64,000 bases of DNA from Acidovorax sp. GBBC 1281 (GTDB lineage Bacteria; Pseudomonadota; Gammaproteobacteria; Burkholderiales; Burkholderiaceae_C). The stretch is from contig NZ_CP097269.1 in assembly GCF_028473645.1 (NCBI RefSeq), forward strand, positions 2,312,001 to 2,376,000, given 5' to 3'. Shown here piece by piece: positions 38,251 through 47,158 of this stretch (positions within the stretch are counted from its first letter, which is position 1; every line of letters starts with the position of its first letter). The position numbers were made by a program, and so were the translations under genes. Below the pieces are notes generated by a model. The model saw only the letters and a program-made list of their open reading frames with translations, searched no databases and was not told where the DNA came from.

Positions 38251-39285
38251 TCAGGCGGCGGCGGGGTCCGTCCCCGCCAGCACCGGGCCGAAGCTGCGGT
38301 CCCACAGCGGCGCCACCTGGGCCTTGCCGTCGAGCACGCCCAGTTGCAGGAAAGCATCGGCCACGGACTGGTGGCCCTGCACCACGGCATCGGTCACGGG
38401 GCGCAGGTCGTAGTCGGTGCTGCGGTTGTTCCACAGCTCGATCAGATCGCCCACCGGCACCCGGGTTTCGGCGGCCTGGGCCCGCGCGTAGTCCAGGTAG
38501 TTGCCATTGGCCCACAGGTAGGCGCGGCGCAGCCGCTGCAGGTAGTCGGCCAATGCCGCATGGCGCAGCGGATCGGCCACCGCGCGCGGGTTGGCGTAGA
38601 GCGGAAAGTTGCCCGACAGGTAGCCCACCCCGGTCTTGAGCACCCGCGCGCCGCAGCGCAGCCGGGCGATCTGCCCGTTGTAGCCGTAGATGGCCCAGGC
38701 ATCCAGGTCGCCCCGGTCGAAGGCCGACAGGCCATCGGACGGCGTGAGGCTGACCGGCGTGATGTCCGCGAACGACAGGCCCGCCTCGGCCAACTGGCGG
38801 CTCAGGAAGTAATGCGAGGTGGTGGCCCGCACGTAGCCCACGCGCTTGCCTTTCAAATCAGCGATGCGGTGGATGGGCGCGTCCTTGCGCGCCAGCGTGA
38901 CCTGGTTGTTGAGGTCCTCGCGCGTCACGGCCACGAAGCGCACCTGGGCCTTTTGCCGCGCCGCGAACAGTGCCGGAATCTCGCTGCCCGACCCCAGGTC
39001 CAGCGCATCGCCGTTGATGGCCTCGATGTGCAGCACGCCGTTGTTCAGTTCGCGCCACTCGATGCGGTAGGGCGTGTTGGCCAGGCCGGCCGCGCTGATC
39101 AGTGGGCGCCACAGGCCCTTGTAGGTGCCGATGCGCAAGGTGACGCCGGACAGGTCGGGCCCCGCGGCCGATGGCCGCGCCAGGGCCGGCAGGCCCAGCG
39201 CGGCGGCGGCACCGGCGGCCAGCGAGCGTTGCAGCAGCGCGCGGCGCTGCGGGGACGGGGGAAGGGCGGCGGTGTCAGTGCGCAT
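38251..39285 (-). CDS. Sulfonate/nitrate-type ABC transporter substrate-binding protein (SsuA-like)
   Basis: 344 aa from ATG 39285. Tat-type signal peptide (RRALLQRSLAAGAAAALGLP) then the NMT1/SsuA-like fold: LRIGTYKGLWRPLISAAGL, GDALDLGSGSEIPALFAARQ, LKGKRVGYVRATTSHYFL, FDRGDLDAWAIYGYNG. Predicted periplasmic receptor for sulfonates or related compounds. No SsuB or SsuC gene is adjacent. Divergent from an aldolase gene; a motif shared with other sulfur genes lies between them (39437-39449). Confidence 0.85.
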   Translation of the reverse strand: MRTDTAALPPSPQRRALLQRSLAAGAAAALGLPALARPSAAGPDLSGVTLRIGTYKGLWRPLISAAGLANTPYRIEWRELNNGVLHIEAINGDALDLGSGSEIPALFAARQKAQVRFVAVTREDLNNQVTLARKDAPIHRIADLKGKRVGYVRATTSHYFLSRQLAEAGLSFADITPVSLTPSDGLSAFDRGDLDAWAIYGYNGQIARLRCGARVLKTGVGYLSGNFPLYANPRAVADPLRHAALADYLQRLRRAYLWANGNYLDYARAQAAETRVPVGDLIELWNNRSTDYDLRPVTDAVVQGHQSVADAFLQLGVLDGKAQVAPLWDRSFGPVLAGTDPAAA

Positions 39286-39436
39286 GGCGGGTCCTCGCTT
39301 CGGGCGGTTGAGTCGAATGCCCGAGCGTGCGGCCGGCGGGCGCCACCGCCAACGACGGATCCGTAGCAAGCTCATGCGGAAAAGCCGCGCCGGCCCCTGG
39401 GTGCGCCTCATGCCGAAACCGCATGTGTTCACGCGC

Positions 39437-39449
39437 TTTTCTTCGTTGG
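39437..39449. promoter_or_regulatory. Candidate sulfur-regulon motif
   Basis: TTTTCTTCGTTGG lies in the 234-bp divergent promoter region of the SsuA-like and aldolase genes. Same core as 30541-30554 and 46501-46511. The rest of this gap holds no gene that I could recognise. Confidence 0.35.
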
Positions 39450-39519
39450 TGGGGGCGCCGCACGCTTCTAAGGTGGGCGCAGTCCCATCCCTCGTTCCCG
39501 ACCGAAAGCCCATCCCACG

Positions 39520-40335
39520 ATGTCTGCCGTTCTCTCGCTCCCGACCGCCGCGCTGCAGCGCCACCCCGATCCCCAGCGCAAGGACTGGTTCGACGCGCCG
39601 CCGCCGCGCCCCACGGTTGAGGCCGAGCGCCGCCACCGGCAGGAGCAGCTCGCGGTGGCGTTTCGCCTGTTCGCGCGGCATGGCTTCGACCACGGGCTGG
39701 CGGGCCACATCACGGCGCGCGATCCCGAGTGGCACGACCACTTCTGGGTGAACCCGCTGGGCCTGCATTTCTCGCGCATCCGCGTGTCGGACCTGCTGCT
39801 GGTGAACGCGCGCGGCGAGATCGCCATCGGCGAGGGGCCGCTCAACCGCGCGGCGTTCGCCATCCACGCGGCACTGCACGAGGCGCGGCCCGACATCGTG
39901 GCCGCCGCGCACACGCACTCCACGTACGGCAAGGCATGGTCCACGCTGGGGCGCACGCTCGATCCGCTGTCGCAGGACGCCTGCATCTTCTACGAAGACC
40001 ATGCGCTGTTCGACGACTTCACGGGCGTGGTGTGGGAAACGGACGAGGGCTTTCGCATCAGCGAGGCGCTGGGCGCGCGCAAGGCGGTCATCCTGAAGAA
40101 CCACGGCATCCTCACGGCCGGGCCCAGCGTGGAGTCGGCCGCGTGGTGGTACATCGCGCTGGAAAACGCCTGCCACACCCAGTTGCTGGCCGAGGCCGCC
40201 GGCACGCCGCAGCCCATCCGGCACGAGGTGGCGCGCCACACCCATGGGCAGATCGGCGGGCCGGGCGGGGCGCATTTCACCTTCAAGAGCCTGTTCGAGA
40301 CCGTGGTGCGCGAAGACCCCGGGGTGCTGCAGTGA
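39520..40335 (+). CDS. Class II aldolase/adducin family protein
   Basis: 271 aa from ATG 39520. Zinc-binding His residues in AAAHTHSTYGKAW and the later KNHGILTAG; the GLAGHITARDP and FWVNPLGLHFSRI segments are typical of the adducin-like aldolases (fuculose-phosphate aldolase fold). Substrate unknown. Its stop overlaps the GTG start of the acyl-CoA-dehydrogenase-like gene (GTGA), and an SsuA-like receptor follows, so it belongs to a three-gene unit, perhaps for degrading an organosulfur or hydroxy-acid compound. Confidence 0.85.
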   Translation: MSAVLSLPTAALQRHPDPQRKDWFDAPPPRPTVEAERRHRQEQLAVAFRLFARHGFDHGLAGHITARDPEWHDHFWVNPLGLHFSRIRVSDLLLVNARGEIAIGEGPLNRAAFAIHAALHEARPDIVAAAHTHSTYGKAWSTLGRTLDPLSQDACIFYEDHALFDDFTGVVWETDEGFRISEALGARKAVILKNHGILTAGPSVESAAWWYIALENACHTQLLAEAAGTPQPIRHEVARHTHGQIGGPGGAHFTFKSLFETVVREDPGVLQ

Positions 40336-41477
40336 ACGCACCGCTCACCGCCGGCCAGCGGGCCCGCACGCTGGCCGCCGAGTTCGGCGCGCGCGCGGCG
40401 GCGCACGACCGCGAGGCCAGTTTTCCGCACCAGAACTTCGCCGATCTGCAGCAGGCCGGCCTGCTGGCGCTCGCTGCGCCCCGGTCCCTGGGCGGGCAGG
40501 GCGCGAGCGCCGCGCAACTGGGCGAAGTGATCGGCGCGGTGGCGCAAGGCTGCCCCGCCACGGCCCTGGTGTTGACGATGCAGTACATCCAGCACCGGGG
40601 CATGGGCCGGCCGGGCAATGCCTGGCCGCTGGCGCTGGCCCGCCAGCTGGTGCAGGAGGCGGTGCAGGGCGTGTCGCTCGTCAACGCGCTGCGGGTGGAG
40701 CCCGAGTTGGGCTCGCCCGCGCGCGGCGGGCTGCCGGCCACCGTGGCGCGGCGCACGGCAGAGGGCTGGCGGCTCAGCGGGCACAAGGTGTACAGCACCG
40801 GCGCGCCGGCGCTGCGCTGGTACGTGGTGTGGGCGCGCACGGACGATGCCGAGCCGCGCACGGGCTCCTTCCTCGTGCGGGCCGGCCAGCCCGGCGTGCG
40901 CATCGAGCCCACATGGGACCACCTGGGCCTGCGGGCCAGCGGCAGCCACGATGTGCTGTTCGATGGGGTGGCGGTGCCTGCCGACCACGTGCTGGAGCTG
41001 CGGCTTCCCAAGGACTGGGCGCGCGGCGAGCCCGCCATGCAGGCCGAGATGGCGGTGATGCTGGGCTCGCTTTATACCGGCGTGGCCCGCGCGGCGCGCC
41101 ACTGGCTGGTGGGTTTTCTGCAGGAGCGAAAGCCCGCCAGCCTGGGCGCGCCGTTGGCCACGCTGGCGCGCGCGCAGGAGGCGGTGGGCCGCATCGAAGG
41201 CCTGCTGTTCACCAACGACCGGCTCATCGCCGGGCTGGCCGCCGCGCTCGACACCGGCGCTCCGCTGCCCTCCGAGGAGAGCGGGCTGGTCAAGGCCACC
41301 ACCACCCACAACGCCATCGAAGCGGTGCAGTCGGCCCTGGCGCTGACCAGCAACCACGGCCTGGCGCGCAAAAACCCGCTGGAGCGCCACCTGCGCGACG
41401 TGCTGTGCGGGCGCGTGCACACGCCGCAGGACGACAGCGTGTACCTGGCGGCCGGGCGCCGCGCGCTGGGGCTGTGA
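40332..41477 (+). CDS. Acyl-CoA dehydrogenase-like flavoprotein (SfnB/DszC type)
   Basis: 381 aa from GTG 40332. Acyl-CoA dehydrogenase fold: N-terminal helical domain (FADLQQAGLLALAAPRSLGG), middle beta domain (LSGHKVYSTGAPALRWYVVW), C-terminal helical domain. In a setting beside SsuA-like receptors such proteins usually are FMN-dependent monooxygenases or desulfurisation enzymes rather than beta-oxidation enzymes; this is inference. Overlaps the aldolase stop and is followed by an SsuA-like gene at 41559. Confidence 0.8.
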   Translation: MNAPLTAGQRARTLAAEFGARAAAHDREASFPHQNFADLQQAGLLALAAPRSLGGQGASAAQLGEVIGAVAQGCPATALVLTMQYIQHRGMGRPGNAWPLALARQLVQEAVQGVSLVNALRVEPELGSPARGGLPATVARRTAEGWRLSGHKVYSTGAPALRWYVVWARTDDAEPRTGSFLVRAGQPGVRIEPTWDHLGLRASGSHDVLFDGVAVPADHVLELRLPKDWARGEPAMQAEMAVMLGSLYTGVARAARHWLVGFLQERKPASLGAPLATLARAQEAVGRIEGLLFTNDRLIAGLAAALDTGAPLPSEESGLVKATTTHNAIEAVQSALALTSNHGLARKNPLERHLRDVLCGRVHTPQDDSVYLAAGRRALGL

Positions 41478-41558
41478 TCGATGGCCCGGCGGGCGCGGTG
41501 GCGCCGCCTCCTTCCTTTTCCTCTGCCTTTTTCTTCCCTTTCAGAACACGGAGCTTCC

Positions 41559-42518
41559 ATGGCCTTGCAACGGCGACATTTCCACCGCTTCATGACGGCC
41601 TCGGTGGCCGCGGCGTCCTTTCTCTCGCCCGTGCTGGGGCACGCGCAGCAGCGGATCGCACTGCGCGCGGGCGATCAGAAGGGCGGGCTGCGCGCGCTGC
41701 TGGAGGCGGCGGGCGAGTTGAAGGGCCTGCCCTACGACATCCAGTGGAGCGAGTTCCCGGCCGCTGCGCCGCTGGCCGAGGCGCTGAACGCGAACGCGGT
41801 GGACTTCGGCCCCATCGGCGACGCGCCGCTGCTCTTCACGCTGGCGGCCGGCAGCCAGGTGCGGGCGTTCGCCGCCAACCGCTCCGACGCGTACGGCACG
41901 GCGGTGCTGGTGCGGCCCGACTCGCCCTTGAAGACGGCGGCCGACCTCAAGGGCAAGCGCATCGCCACCAACCGCGGCTCCATCGGCCACTTCGTCACGC
42001 TCAAGGCGCTGGAATCGGCTGGCCTGAAGGGCGCCGACGCTGACGTGCGGTTCATCCCACCGGCCGACTCCAAACTGGCGCTCACCCAGGGCTCGGTCGA
42101 TGCCTGGGCCACCTGGGAACCGTACACGGCGCTGGCCGAGACGAGCGGGCATGCGCGGGTGCTGGTCAACGGGCGGGGTTTGTCGAGCGGGCTCAGCTTT
42201 CTCGCCGCCACGCAGGGGGCGCTGGACACCAAACGCGAAGCCCTGCGCGACTTCAAGGAGCGAGTGGAGCGCGCGCAACTCTGGTCTTACCGCAACGCCA
42301 GGCCGTTCGCCGAATCGCTGTCGCGCATCATCGGCATCCCGGTGGAGGCGGCGCAGCTGCAGTTCAAGCGCCGCGCGACGAAATGGGTGGACATCGACGC
42401 CGCGGTGGTGGCCGACCAGCAGCGCACGGCCGACTTCTACCTGGGGGCCGGGCTGCTGCGCCAGCGGCTGGACGTGCGGCAGACCTTCGATACGGGGTTC
42501 AACCGGGGCCAGGCGTGA
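41559..42518 (+). CDS. Aliphatic sulfonate-type ABC substrate-binding protein (SsuA-like)
   Basis: 319 aa from ATG 41559. Signal peptide with RRHFHRFMTASVAAASFLSP (possible twin-arginine), then RIALRAGDQKGGLRALLEAA, PLAEALNANAVDFGPIGDAP, LKGKRIATNRGSIGHFVTLK and VDAWATWEPYTALAE, the SsuA pattern. Periplasmic receptor for sulfonates. It is the third gene of the aldolase unit; neither permease nor ATPase is next to it. Confidence 0.88.
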   Translation: MALQRRHFHRFMTASVAAASFLSPVLGHAQQRIALRAGDQKGGLRALLEAAGELKGLPYDIQWSEFPAAAPLAEALNANAVDFGPIGDAPLLFTLAAGSQVRAFAANRSDAYGTAVLVRPDSPLKTAADLKGKRIATNRGSIGHFVTLKALESAGLKGADADVRFIPPADSKLALTQGSVDAWATWEPYTALAETSGHARVLVNGRGLSSGLSFLAATQGALDTKREALRDFKERVERAQLWSYRNARPFAESLSRIIGIPVEAAQLQFKRRATKWVDIDAAVVADQQRTADFYLGAGLLRQRLDVRQTFDTGFNRGQA

Positions 42519-42535
42519 GCCGGGGCCTTGGCTGG

Positions 42536-42605
42536 AGTTTTGGATGAAATATGCCTCCAGCACAATATCCACTAGGGCATATTGCTATGAAATAAATAGC
42601 AATCG
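42536..42605 (+). repeat. Dispersed AT-rich element (copy C)
   Basis: ATATGCCTCCAGCACAATAT, CCACTAGGGCATA and TTGCTATGAAATAAATAGCAA (terminal hairpin). Lies just after the SsuA-like gene. The rest of the 344-bp gap before metN contains a GCACCCAA / TTTGGGGTGC inverted repeat at 42746-42780 and no recognised gene or riboswitch. Confidence 0.65.
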
Positions 42606-42862
42606 AATCCACCCGGTGCAGGTTGGGCTCGGGTCGAGGCCCGCTGCGACCCACCGCCCGGCCATCCCGAACGGCCCAAAACCCCAGCGCGGGAAAAGAT
42701 CGTTTTGCCACGACTTCGGCGCGGCTACATAACCGCAATGTCTTAGCACCCAATTTCAGGGTCGTTGGCGTTTGGGGTGCAAGCCCGTACATTCCCGCAT
42801 CCGCATTTTTCCTTTTCAGCGCCGCCGCGGCCTGCGGGCCCCGGTGGCGCCATGGCATTTTC

Positions 42863-43930
42863 ATGATCGATTTACGGGGTATCACCCAGATTTACCAGGG
42901 CTCGCAGGGGCCGGTGGAGGCGCTGCGCGGCATCGACCTGCACATCACGCCGGGCGAAGTGTTCGGCATCATCGGGCGCAGCGGCGCGGGCAAGAGCTCG
43001 CTGGTGCGCGTCATCAACCTGCTGAACCGGCCCACCCGGGGCGAGGTGATCGTGGCGGGGCGCGACCTGACCCGGCTCAATGATGCGCAACTGCGCGAGG
43101 CGCGGCGCGACATCGGCATGGTGTTCCAGCATTTCAACCTGCTGTCCTCGCGCACGGTGTTCGAGAACGCGGCCCTGCCGCTGGAGCTGGCGGGCATGGA
43201 CAAGGCCGCCATTCGCGGCCGGGTCGATCCGCTGCTGGACCTGGTGGGCCTGTCGGCCCTGCGCGACCGCTATCCGGCGCAGATCAGCGGCGGGCAAAAG
43301 CAGCGCGTGGGCATCGCCCGGGCACTGGCTAGCCGGCCCAAGGTGCTGCTGTCGGACGAGGCCACCTCGGCCCTCGACCCGGAAACCACCCGCTCCATCC
43401 TCGCGCTGCTGCGCCAGGTGAACCAAGAGTTGGGCCTGACGGTGGTGCTCATCACCCACCAGATGCAGGTCATCAAGCAGGTGGCCGACCGCGTGGCCGT
43501 GATCGATGCCGGCCGCATCGTGGAGCAGGGCCCGGTGCTGGACGTGTTCACCCGGCCCCAGCAGCCCATCACCAAAAGCCTGATCGACGAGATCGTGCCG
43601 CAGGAACTGCCCGCCAGCGTGTTGGACCACGTGCGCCACCTGGCGTCGCAGCTGCGGGCCGCGGGCCAGGGCGGCGTGGGCCAGCTGCTGCGCCTGTCGT
43701 ATGCCGGCGAGCGCGCCTACCAGCCCATCCTGTCGCGCCTGATCCGCGAGCACGGGCTGGACCTGTCGATCCTGCACGGGCAGATCGACGAGATCCAGGG
43801 CCAGACCTTCGGCTCGCTCGCGGTGTATGCCAGCGGCGACGCCGCGCGGCTGGCCACGGCGATCGCGCAATTGCGTGCCGAGGGGGTGGTGGTGCAGGAA
43901 GTGCAAGCGAGCGAAGAGAGTGGGGCCTGA
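42863..43930 (+). CDS. metN: Methionine ABC transporter ATP-binding protein
   Basis: 355 aa from ATG 42863. ABC ATPase with Walker [10 protein letters not shown] (38-46), Q-loop [15 protein letters not shown], signature [15 protein letters not shown] and Walker [13 protein letters not shown], followed by the C-terminal NIL domain (about residues 270-345) that binds methionine and inhibits transport in MetN. Directly followed by metI (1 bp). The binding protein metQ lies separately at 45569. Confidence 0.93.
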   Translation: MIDLRGITQIYQGSQGPVEALRGIDLHITPGEVFGIIGRSGAGKSSLVRVINLLNRPTRGEVIVAGRDLTRLNDAQLREARRDIGMVFQHFNLLSSRTVFENAALPLELAGMDKAAIRGRVDPLLDLVGLSALRDRYPAQISGGQKQRVGIARALASRPKVLLSDEATSALDPETTRSILALLRQVNQELGLTVVLITHQMQVIKQVADRVAVIDAGRIVEQGPVLDVFTRPQQPITKSLIDEIVPQELPASVLDHVRHLASQLRAAGQGGVGQLLRLSYAGERAYQPILSRLIREHGLDLSILHGQIDEIQGQTFGSLAVYASGDAARLATAIAQLRAEGVVVQEVQASEESGA

Positions 43931-43931
43931 G

Positions 43932-44597
43932 ATGTTCGAGAATTTTTCGGAAATGATGCTGGAGCTGTTTGCCACCTCGCTGTGGGAGACGGTCATCATG
44001 GTGGGCATCTCGGGCGTGGTCGGCGCGCTGCTGGGCATCCCGCTGGGCGTGTTCCTGCGGCTGACCGACCGCGGCGGCGTGCTGGAGAACGGCCCGCTGA
44101 ACAAGACGGTGGGCTGGATCGTGAACGCCGTGCGCTCCACGCCGTTCATCATCCTGCTGGTGGCGATCATCCCGTTCACGCGGCTCATCACCGGCTCGTC
44201 CATCGGCACGGCCGCGGCGGTGGTGCCGCTGACGCTGGCCGCGGCGCCGTTCGTGGCGCGGCTGGTGGAAGCCTCGCTGCGCGAGGTGGACAACGGCCTG
44301 ATCGAAGCAGCCCAGGCCATGGGCGCCACCACCGGGCAGATCGTCTGGAAGGTGCTGCTGCCCGAGGCGCTGCCCGGCATCGTCGCGGGCCTGACCATCA
44401 CCTTCGTCAGCCTGACGGGCTACTCGGCCATGGCCGGCGCGATCGGCGGCGGCGGCCTGGGCGACCTGGGCATCCGCTATGGCTACCAGCGTTTCCTGCC
44501 CGACGTGATGCTGGCGGTGGTGGTGGTGCTGATCTTCTTCGTGCAGGCCGTGCAGAGCCTGGGCGACTGGGCGGTGCGTCGGCTGAGCCACCGCTGA
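43932..44597 (+). CDS. metI: Methionine ABC transporter permease
   Basis: 221 aa, five to six membrane helices (ETVIMVGISGVVGALLGIPL, FIILLVAIIPFTRLI, VMLAVVVVLIFFVQAV). The EAA-type loop EAAQAMGATTGQIVWKVLLP contacts MetN. Starts at ATG 43932 right after the metN stop. Takes up D/L-methionine with MetN and MetQ. Confidence 0.93.
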   Translation: MFENFSEMMLELFATSLWETVIMVGISGVVGALLGIPLGVFLRLTDRGGVLENGPLNKTVGWIVNAVRSTPFIILLVAIIPFTRLITGSSIGTAAAVVPLTLAAAPFVARLVEASLREVDNGLIEAAQAMGATTGQIVWKVLLPEALPGIVAGLTITFVSLTGYSAMAGAIGGGGLGDLGIRYGYQRFLPDVMLAVVVVLIFFVQAVQSLGDWAVRRLSHR

Positions 44598-44652
44598 GCG
44601 GCCCGCAGGGAGGGTGCCTGGGCCGGATCGCGTGGTCCGGCGGCGCCCTGCA

Positions 44653-45438
44653 TCAAGGGGGGGATCCAGGGTGCGCCGGCACCCGGTAGTGGTAGCGGTA
44701 GGTGTCGGTGAACTCCAGCGTGGCGTACAGCCGCCGGGCCGTGGCGTTCTCGCCGCGCACCTGCAGGTAGGCAGACCCCGCGCCGCCCGCTTGGCCCCAC
44801 TGCATCAGCGCCTGCACCAGCGCGCGCCCGTGGCCCTGGCCTCGGTGCCCGGGCGCCACCACGATGTCGAACAGGCCGACGGCCCCGCGCTCGCGCACGC
44901 CCACGCCGAAGCCCACGGCGTGGCCATGCTGGCGCACGGTGGCGAAGGCGCAGGGCAGGGCGATCGACTGCACCATGGCATGGTGCGTGGCGTGGTGCGC
45001 CGCTGCCACGCCGTTGGCGGCGGCAAACCCGTCCAGCCATTCGGCCGTCGGCGCCTGCGCGATTTCCACCGAGGGCTGCGGCGGCGCGCCCTCCAGCAGA
45101 GGCGCCTGCATGACCCACGTGGGCTCGAAAAGCGCATAGCCCGCGTCCTGCAGCGACTGCTCGGCACTGGCGCTCACCAGCGGCGAGATCCGGAACACGG
45201 GCCGCAGGCCCTGGCTGGCGTAGATCGCTTGCGTTGCCTCGCGCACGCCGTCGAACGGCATTCCAGGCTCCAGCGCATTGATCGAATTGGCCCGCTTGGT
45301 AAAACCGCCGGACAGGCGGAACACCCAGCCCTGGTGGAAAACGGTCTGGCGGGCGGGCCAGGCATTGAAAGCGCGTTCTTCCAACGCGCGCACGGTGGGC
45401 AGGTCGACATCCAGAGCAGAGGTGGCATGGGAGGGCAT
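44653..45438 (-). CDS. GNAT-family acetyltransferase
   Basis: 261 aa from ATG 45438. C-terminal GNAT domain with acetyl-CoA motif VAPGHRGQGHGRALVQALMQ and LQVRGENATARRLYATLEFT; the N-terminal half (ERAFNAWPARQTVFHQGWVF) is a degenerate GNAT-like domain. Substrate unknown. It lies between metI and metQ on the opposite strand, splitting the methionine transporter locus. Confidence 0.83.
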   Translation of the reverse strand: MPSHATSALDVDLPTVRALEERAFNAWPARQTVFHQGWVFRLSGGFTKRANSINALEPGMPFDGVREATQAIYASQGLRPVFRISPLVSASAEQSLQDAGYALFEPTWVMQAPLLEGAPPQPSVEIAQAPTAEWLDGFAAANGVAAAHHATHHAMVQSIALPCAFATVRQHGHAVGFGVGVRERGAVGLFDIVVAPGHRGQGHGRALVQALMQWGQAGGAGSAYLQVRGENATARRLYATLEFTDTYRYHYRVPAHPGSPP

Positions 45439-45502
45439 GCAGAATTTATAGCAGCGCCGGCTTCCACTCTTTTATGTGCACCCGTAGTAAGGAAATGAAA
45501 AC

Positions 45503-45524
45503 GTATTCTTATGGGTTTTATAAG
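45503..45524. promoter_or_regulatory. Candidate sulfur-regulon site upstream of metQ
   Basis: GTATTCTTATGGGTTTTATA shares TATTCTT-x-TG-x-GTTTTA with the 38-bp sites at 55171-55208 and 56138-56175. Confidence 0.4.
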
Positions 45525-45568
45525 GCAAACCCTAAGATGCGGGCATCTCTTCTCAAAAGGTGTTTTTC

Positions 45569-46366
45569 GTGAACAAGCGTTTCCTGCTGCAATCGACCCT
45601 CGCCCTGGCCCTGGCCGCCGGCTTCCAGACCGGCGCGCTGGCCCAGAACAAGCCACTGAAGATCGGCGTCACCGCCGGCCCGCACGCGCAGATCTTCGAG
45701 CAGGTCAAGAAAGTCGCTGAAAAGGACGGCCTCAAGCTCCAGATCGTCGAGTTCAGCGACTACGTGCAACCCAATGCGGCGCTGGCGTCCGGCGACCTGG
45801 ATGCCAACAGCTACCAGCACAAGCCCTACCTGGACGCGCAGGTCAAGGACCGCGGCTACAAGCTCGTGTCGGTGGGCTACACGGTCAACTTCCCGATCGG
45901 CCTGTATTCCAAGAAGGTCAAGAAGCTCGAAGACCTGAAGGAAGGCGCCAAGTTCGGCATTCCCAACGACCCGACCAACGGCGGCCGCGTGCTGCTGGTG
46001 CTGCAGGACAAGGGGCTCATCAAGCTCAAGGAAGGCGCCGGCCTGAAGGCCACGCCGCTGGACGTCGCCTCCAACCCCAAGAAGCTGAAGTTCGTCGAAC
46101 TCGATGCCGCCCAGCTCGCCCGCTCGCTGGACGATCTGGACGCCGCCGCGGTCAACACCAACTTCGCGCTGTCCGCCGGCCTGAACCCCGCCAAGGACGC
46201 CATCGCGCAGGAAAGCGCCAAGAGCCCCTACGTCAACCTGATCGCCGTGCGCGAGGCCGACAAGGACAAGCCGTGGGTCGCCAAGCTCGTGAAGGCCTAC
46301 CAGTCGGAAGAAATCCGCCAGTACATCCAGACGGAATTCAAGGGCGCGGTGCTGCCGGGCTTCTGA
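45569..46366 (+). CDS. metQ: Methionine ABC transporter substrate-binding protein
   Basis: 265 aa from GTG 45569, chosen because AAAAGG lies 8 bases upstream; GTG 45560 is too close to it. Sec signal peptide (FLLQSTLALALAAGFQTGALA) without a lipobox cysteine, so a free periplasmic protein, unlike the lipoprotein MetQ of enterics. NlpA family motifs: KIGVTAGPHAQIFEQVKKVA, FSDYVQPNAALASGDLDANS, YQHKPYLD, KFGIPNDPTNGGRVL, AAVNTNFALSAGL. Strong terminator downstream. A sulfur-type site lies upstream. Confidence 0.93.
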   Translation: MNKRFLLQSTLALALAAGFQTGALAQNKPLKIGVTAGPHAQIFEQVKKVAEKDGLKLQIVEFSDYVQPNAALASGDLDANSYQHKPYLDAQVKDRGYKLVSVGYTVNFPIGLYSKKVKKLEDLKEGAKFGIPNDPTNGGRVLLVLQDKGLIKLKEGAGLKATPLDVASNPKKLKFVELDAAQLARSLDDLDAAAVNTNFALSAGLNPAKDAIAQESAKSPYVNLIAVREADKDKPWVAKLVKAYQSEEIRQYIQTEFKGAVLPGF

Positions 46367-46385
46367 TCGGCCCGCGTTCGATCAA

Positions 46386-46421
46386 GCCGCCAGCGCCTTC
46401 CCAGGTGCTGGCGGCTTTTTT
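46386..46421 (+). terminator. Rho-independent terminator of metQ
   Basis: GCCGCCAGCGCC and GGTGCTGGCGGC form a 12-bp stem with one wobble, followed by six Ts. Confidence 0.9.
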
Positions 46422-46500
46422 CATGGGTGCGGGGCTTCGAGGTGGGCCGTCAACGAGTCAACGGGCTGCTTAGATGTTTTTCGATGGAGGAACCGATTTT

Positions 46501-46511
46501 TTATTCGTTGG
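46501..46511. promoter_or_regulatory. Candidate sulfur-regulon motif upstream of the encapsulin cluster
   Basis: TTATTCGTTGG about 100 bp before the rhodanese start; same core TTCGTTGG as at 30541 and 39437. It would put the compartment genes under the same control as sulfonate genes. Confidence 0.4.
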
Positions 46512-46608
46512 ATTCGCGCCGGAGCGGTTCTACATTGGCTTGGACGGCCAGGCCCCGCCAAACAGGCGGCTGCAGCCACCCATTCACACAGGTCCAAAGG
46601 AACGATCC

Positions 46609-47088
46609 ATGTCCACCGCTGTGCAAGACACCGAACTGCCCCCCGCACTGCAATCCGCACACAACCACGCCCAGGCCTCCGGCCTCGCCCACGCCGGCGG
46701 CGTGCCGCCCACGGTTGCGTGGGACCTCTTCACCTCGGGCCAGGCCCTCCTCGTGGATGTCCGGTCGGGCGAAGAGCGCAAGTTCGTCGGCCATGTGCCG
46801 GGCAGCCTGCACGTGGCCTGGGCCACGGGCACGGCGCTCACCCGCAACCCCCGCTTCGTGCGCGAACTGGAGGCCGCCATCGCCAAGGCGGCCACGCGCG
46901 ATGCCCCCGTGCTGCTGCTGTGCCGCAGCGGCAAGCGCTCGGTGCTGGCGGCCGAGGCCGCGGCCAAGGCGGGCCTGCAGAATGTCTTCAATGTGACCGA
47001 GGGCTTCGAAGGCGAGATCGACGACCGCCAGCAGCGCGGCGCGTCGGACGGCTGGCGCCATCACCGCCTGCCCTGGGTGCAGGACTGA
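46609..47088 (+). CDS. Rhodanese-like sulfurtransferase of the encapsulin cluster
   Basis: 159 aa from ATG 46609 behind AAAGGAACG. Single rhodanese domain: WDLFTSGQALLVDVRSGEER at the start and the active-site loop LLLCRSGKRSVLAAEAAA with catalytic Cys. Cytosolic; moves persulfide sulfur. It opens the block with serine acetyltransferase, XRE regulator, family 2A encapsulin and cysteine desulfurase; rhodanese genes are recurring neighbours of family 2A encapsulins, so it may deliver or take up sulfur stored in the shell. No tail resembling the cargo extension is present. Confidence 0.88.
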   Translation: MSTAVQDTELPPALQSAHNHAQASGLAHAGGVPPTVAWDLFTSGQALLVDVRSGEERKFVGHVPGSLHVAWATGTALTRNPRFVRELEAAIAKAATRDAPVLLLCRSGKRSVLAAEAAAKAGLQNVFNVTEGFEGEIDDRQQRGASDGWRHHRLPWVQD

Positions 47089-47158
47089 CGGCGGCCTCGC
47101 GGCCCCACCGGCGGCCCGCTGCGGGCCGCCATTTTTTCATCCCAGGCAGGAGGCCTTG

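Noticed and set aside
42606..42862. Riboswitch upstream of metN
   Set aside because: Only a simple inverted repeat is visible; no SAM or other riboswitch core could be recognised.
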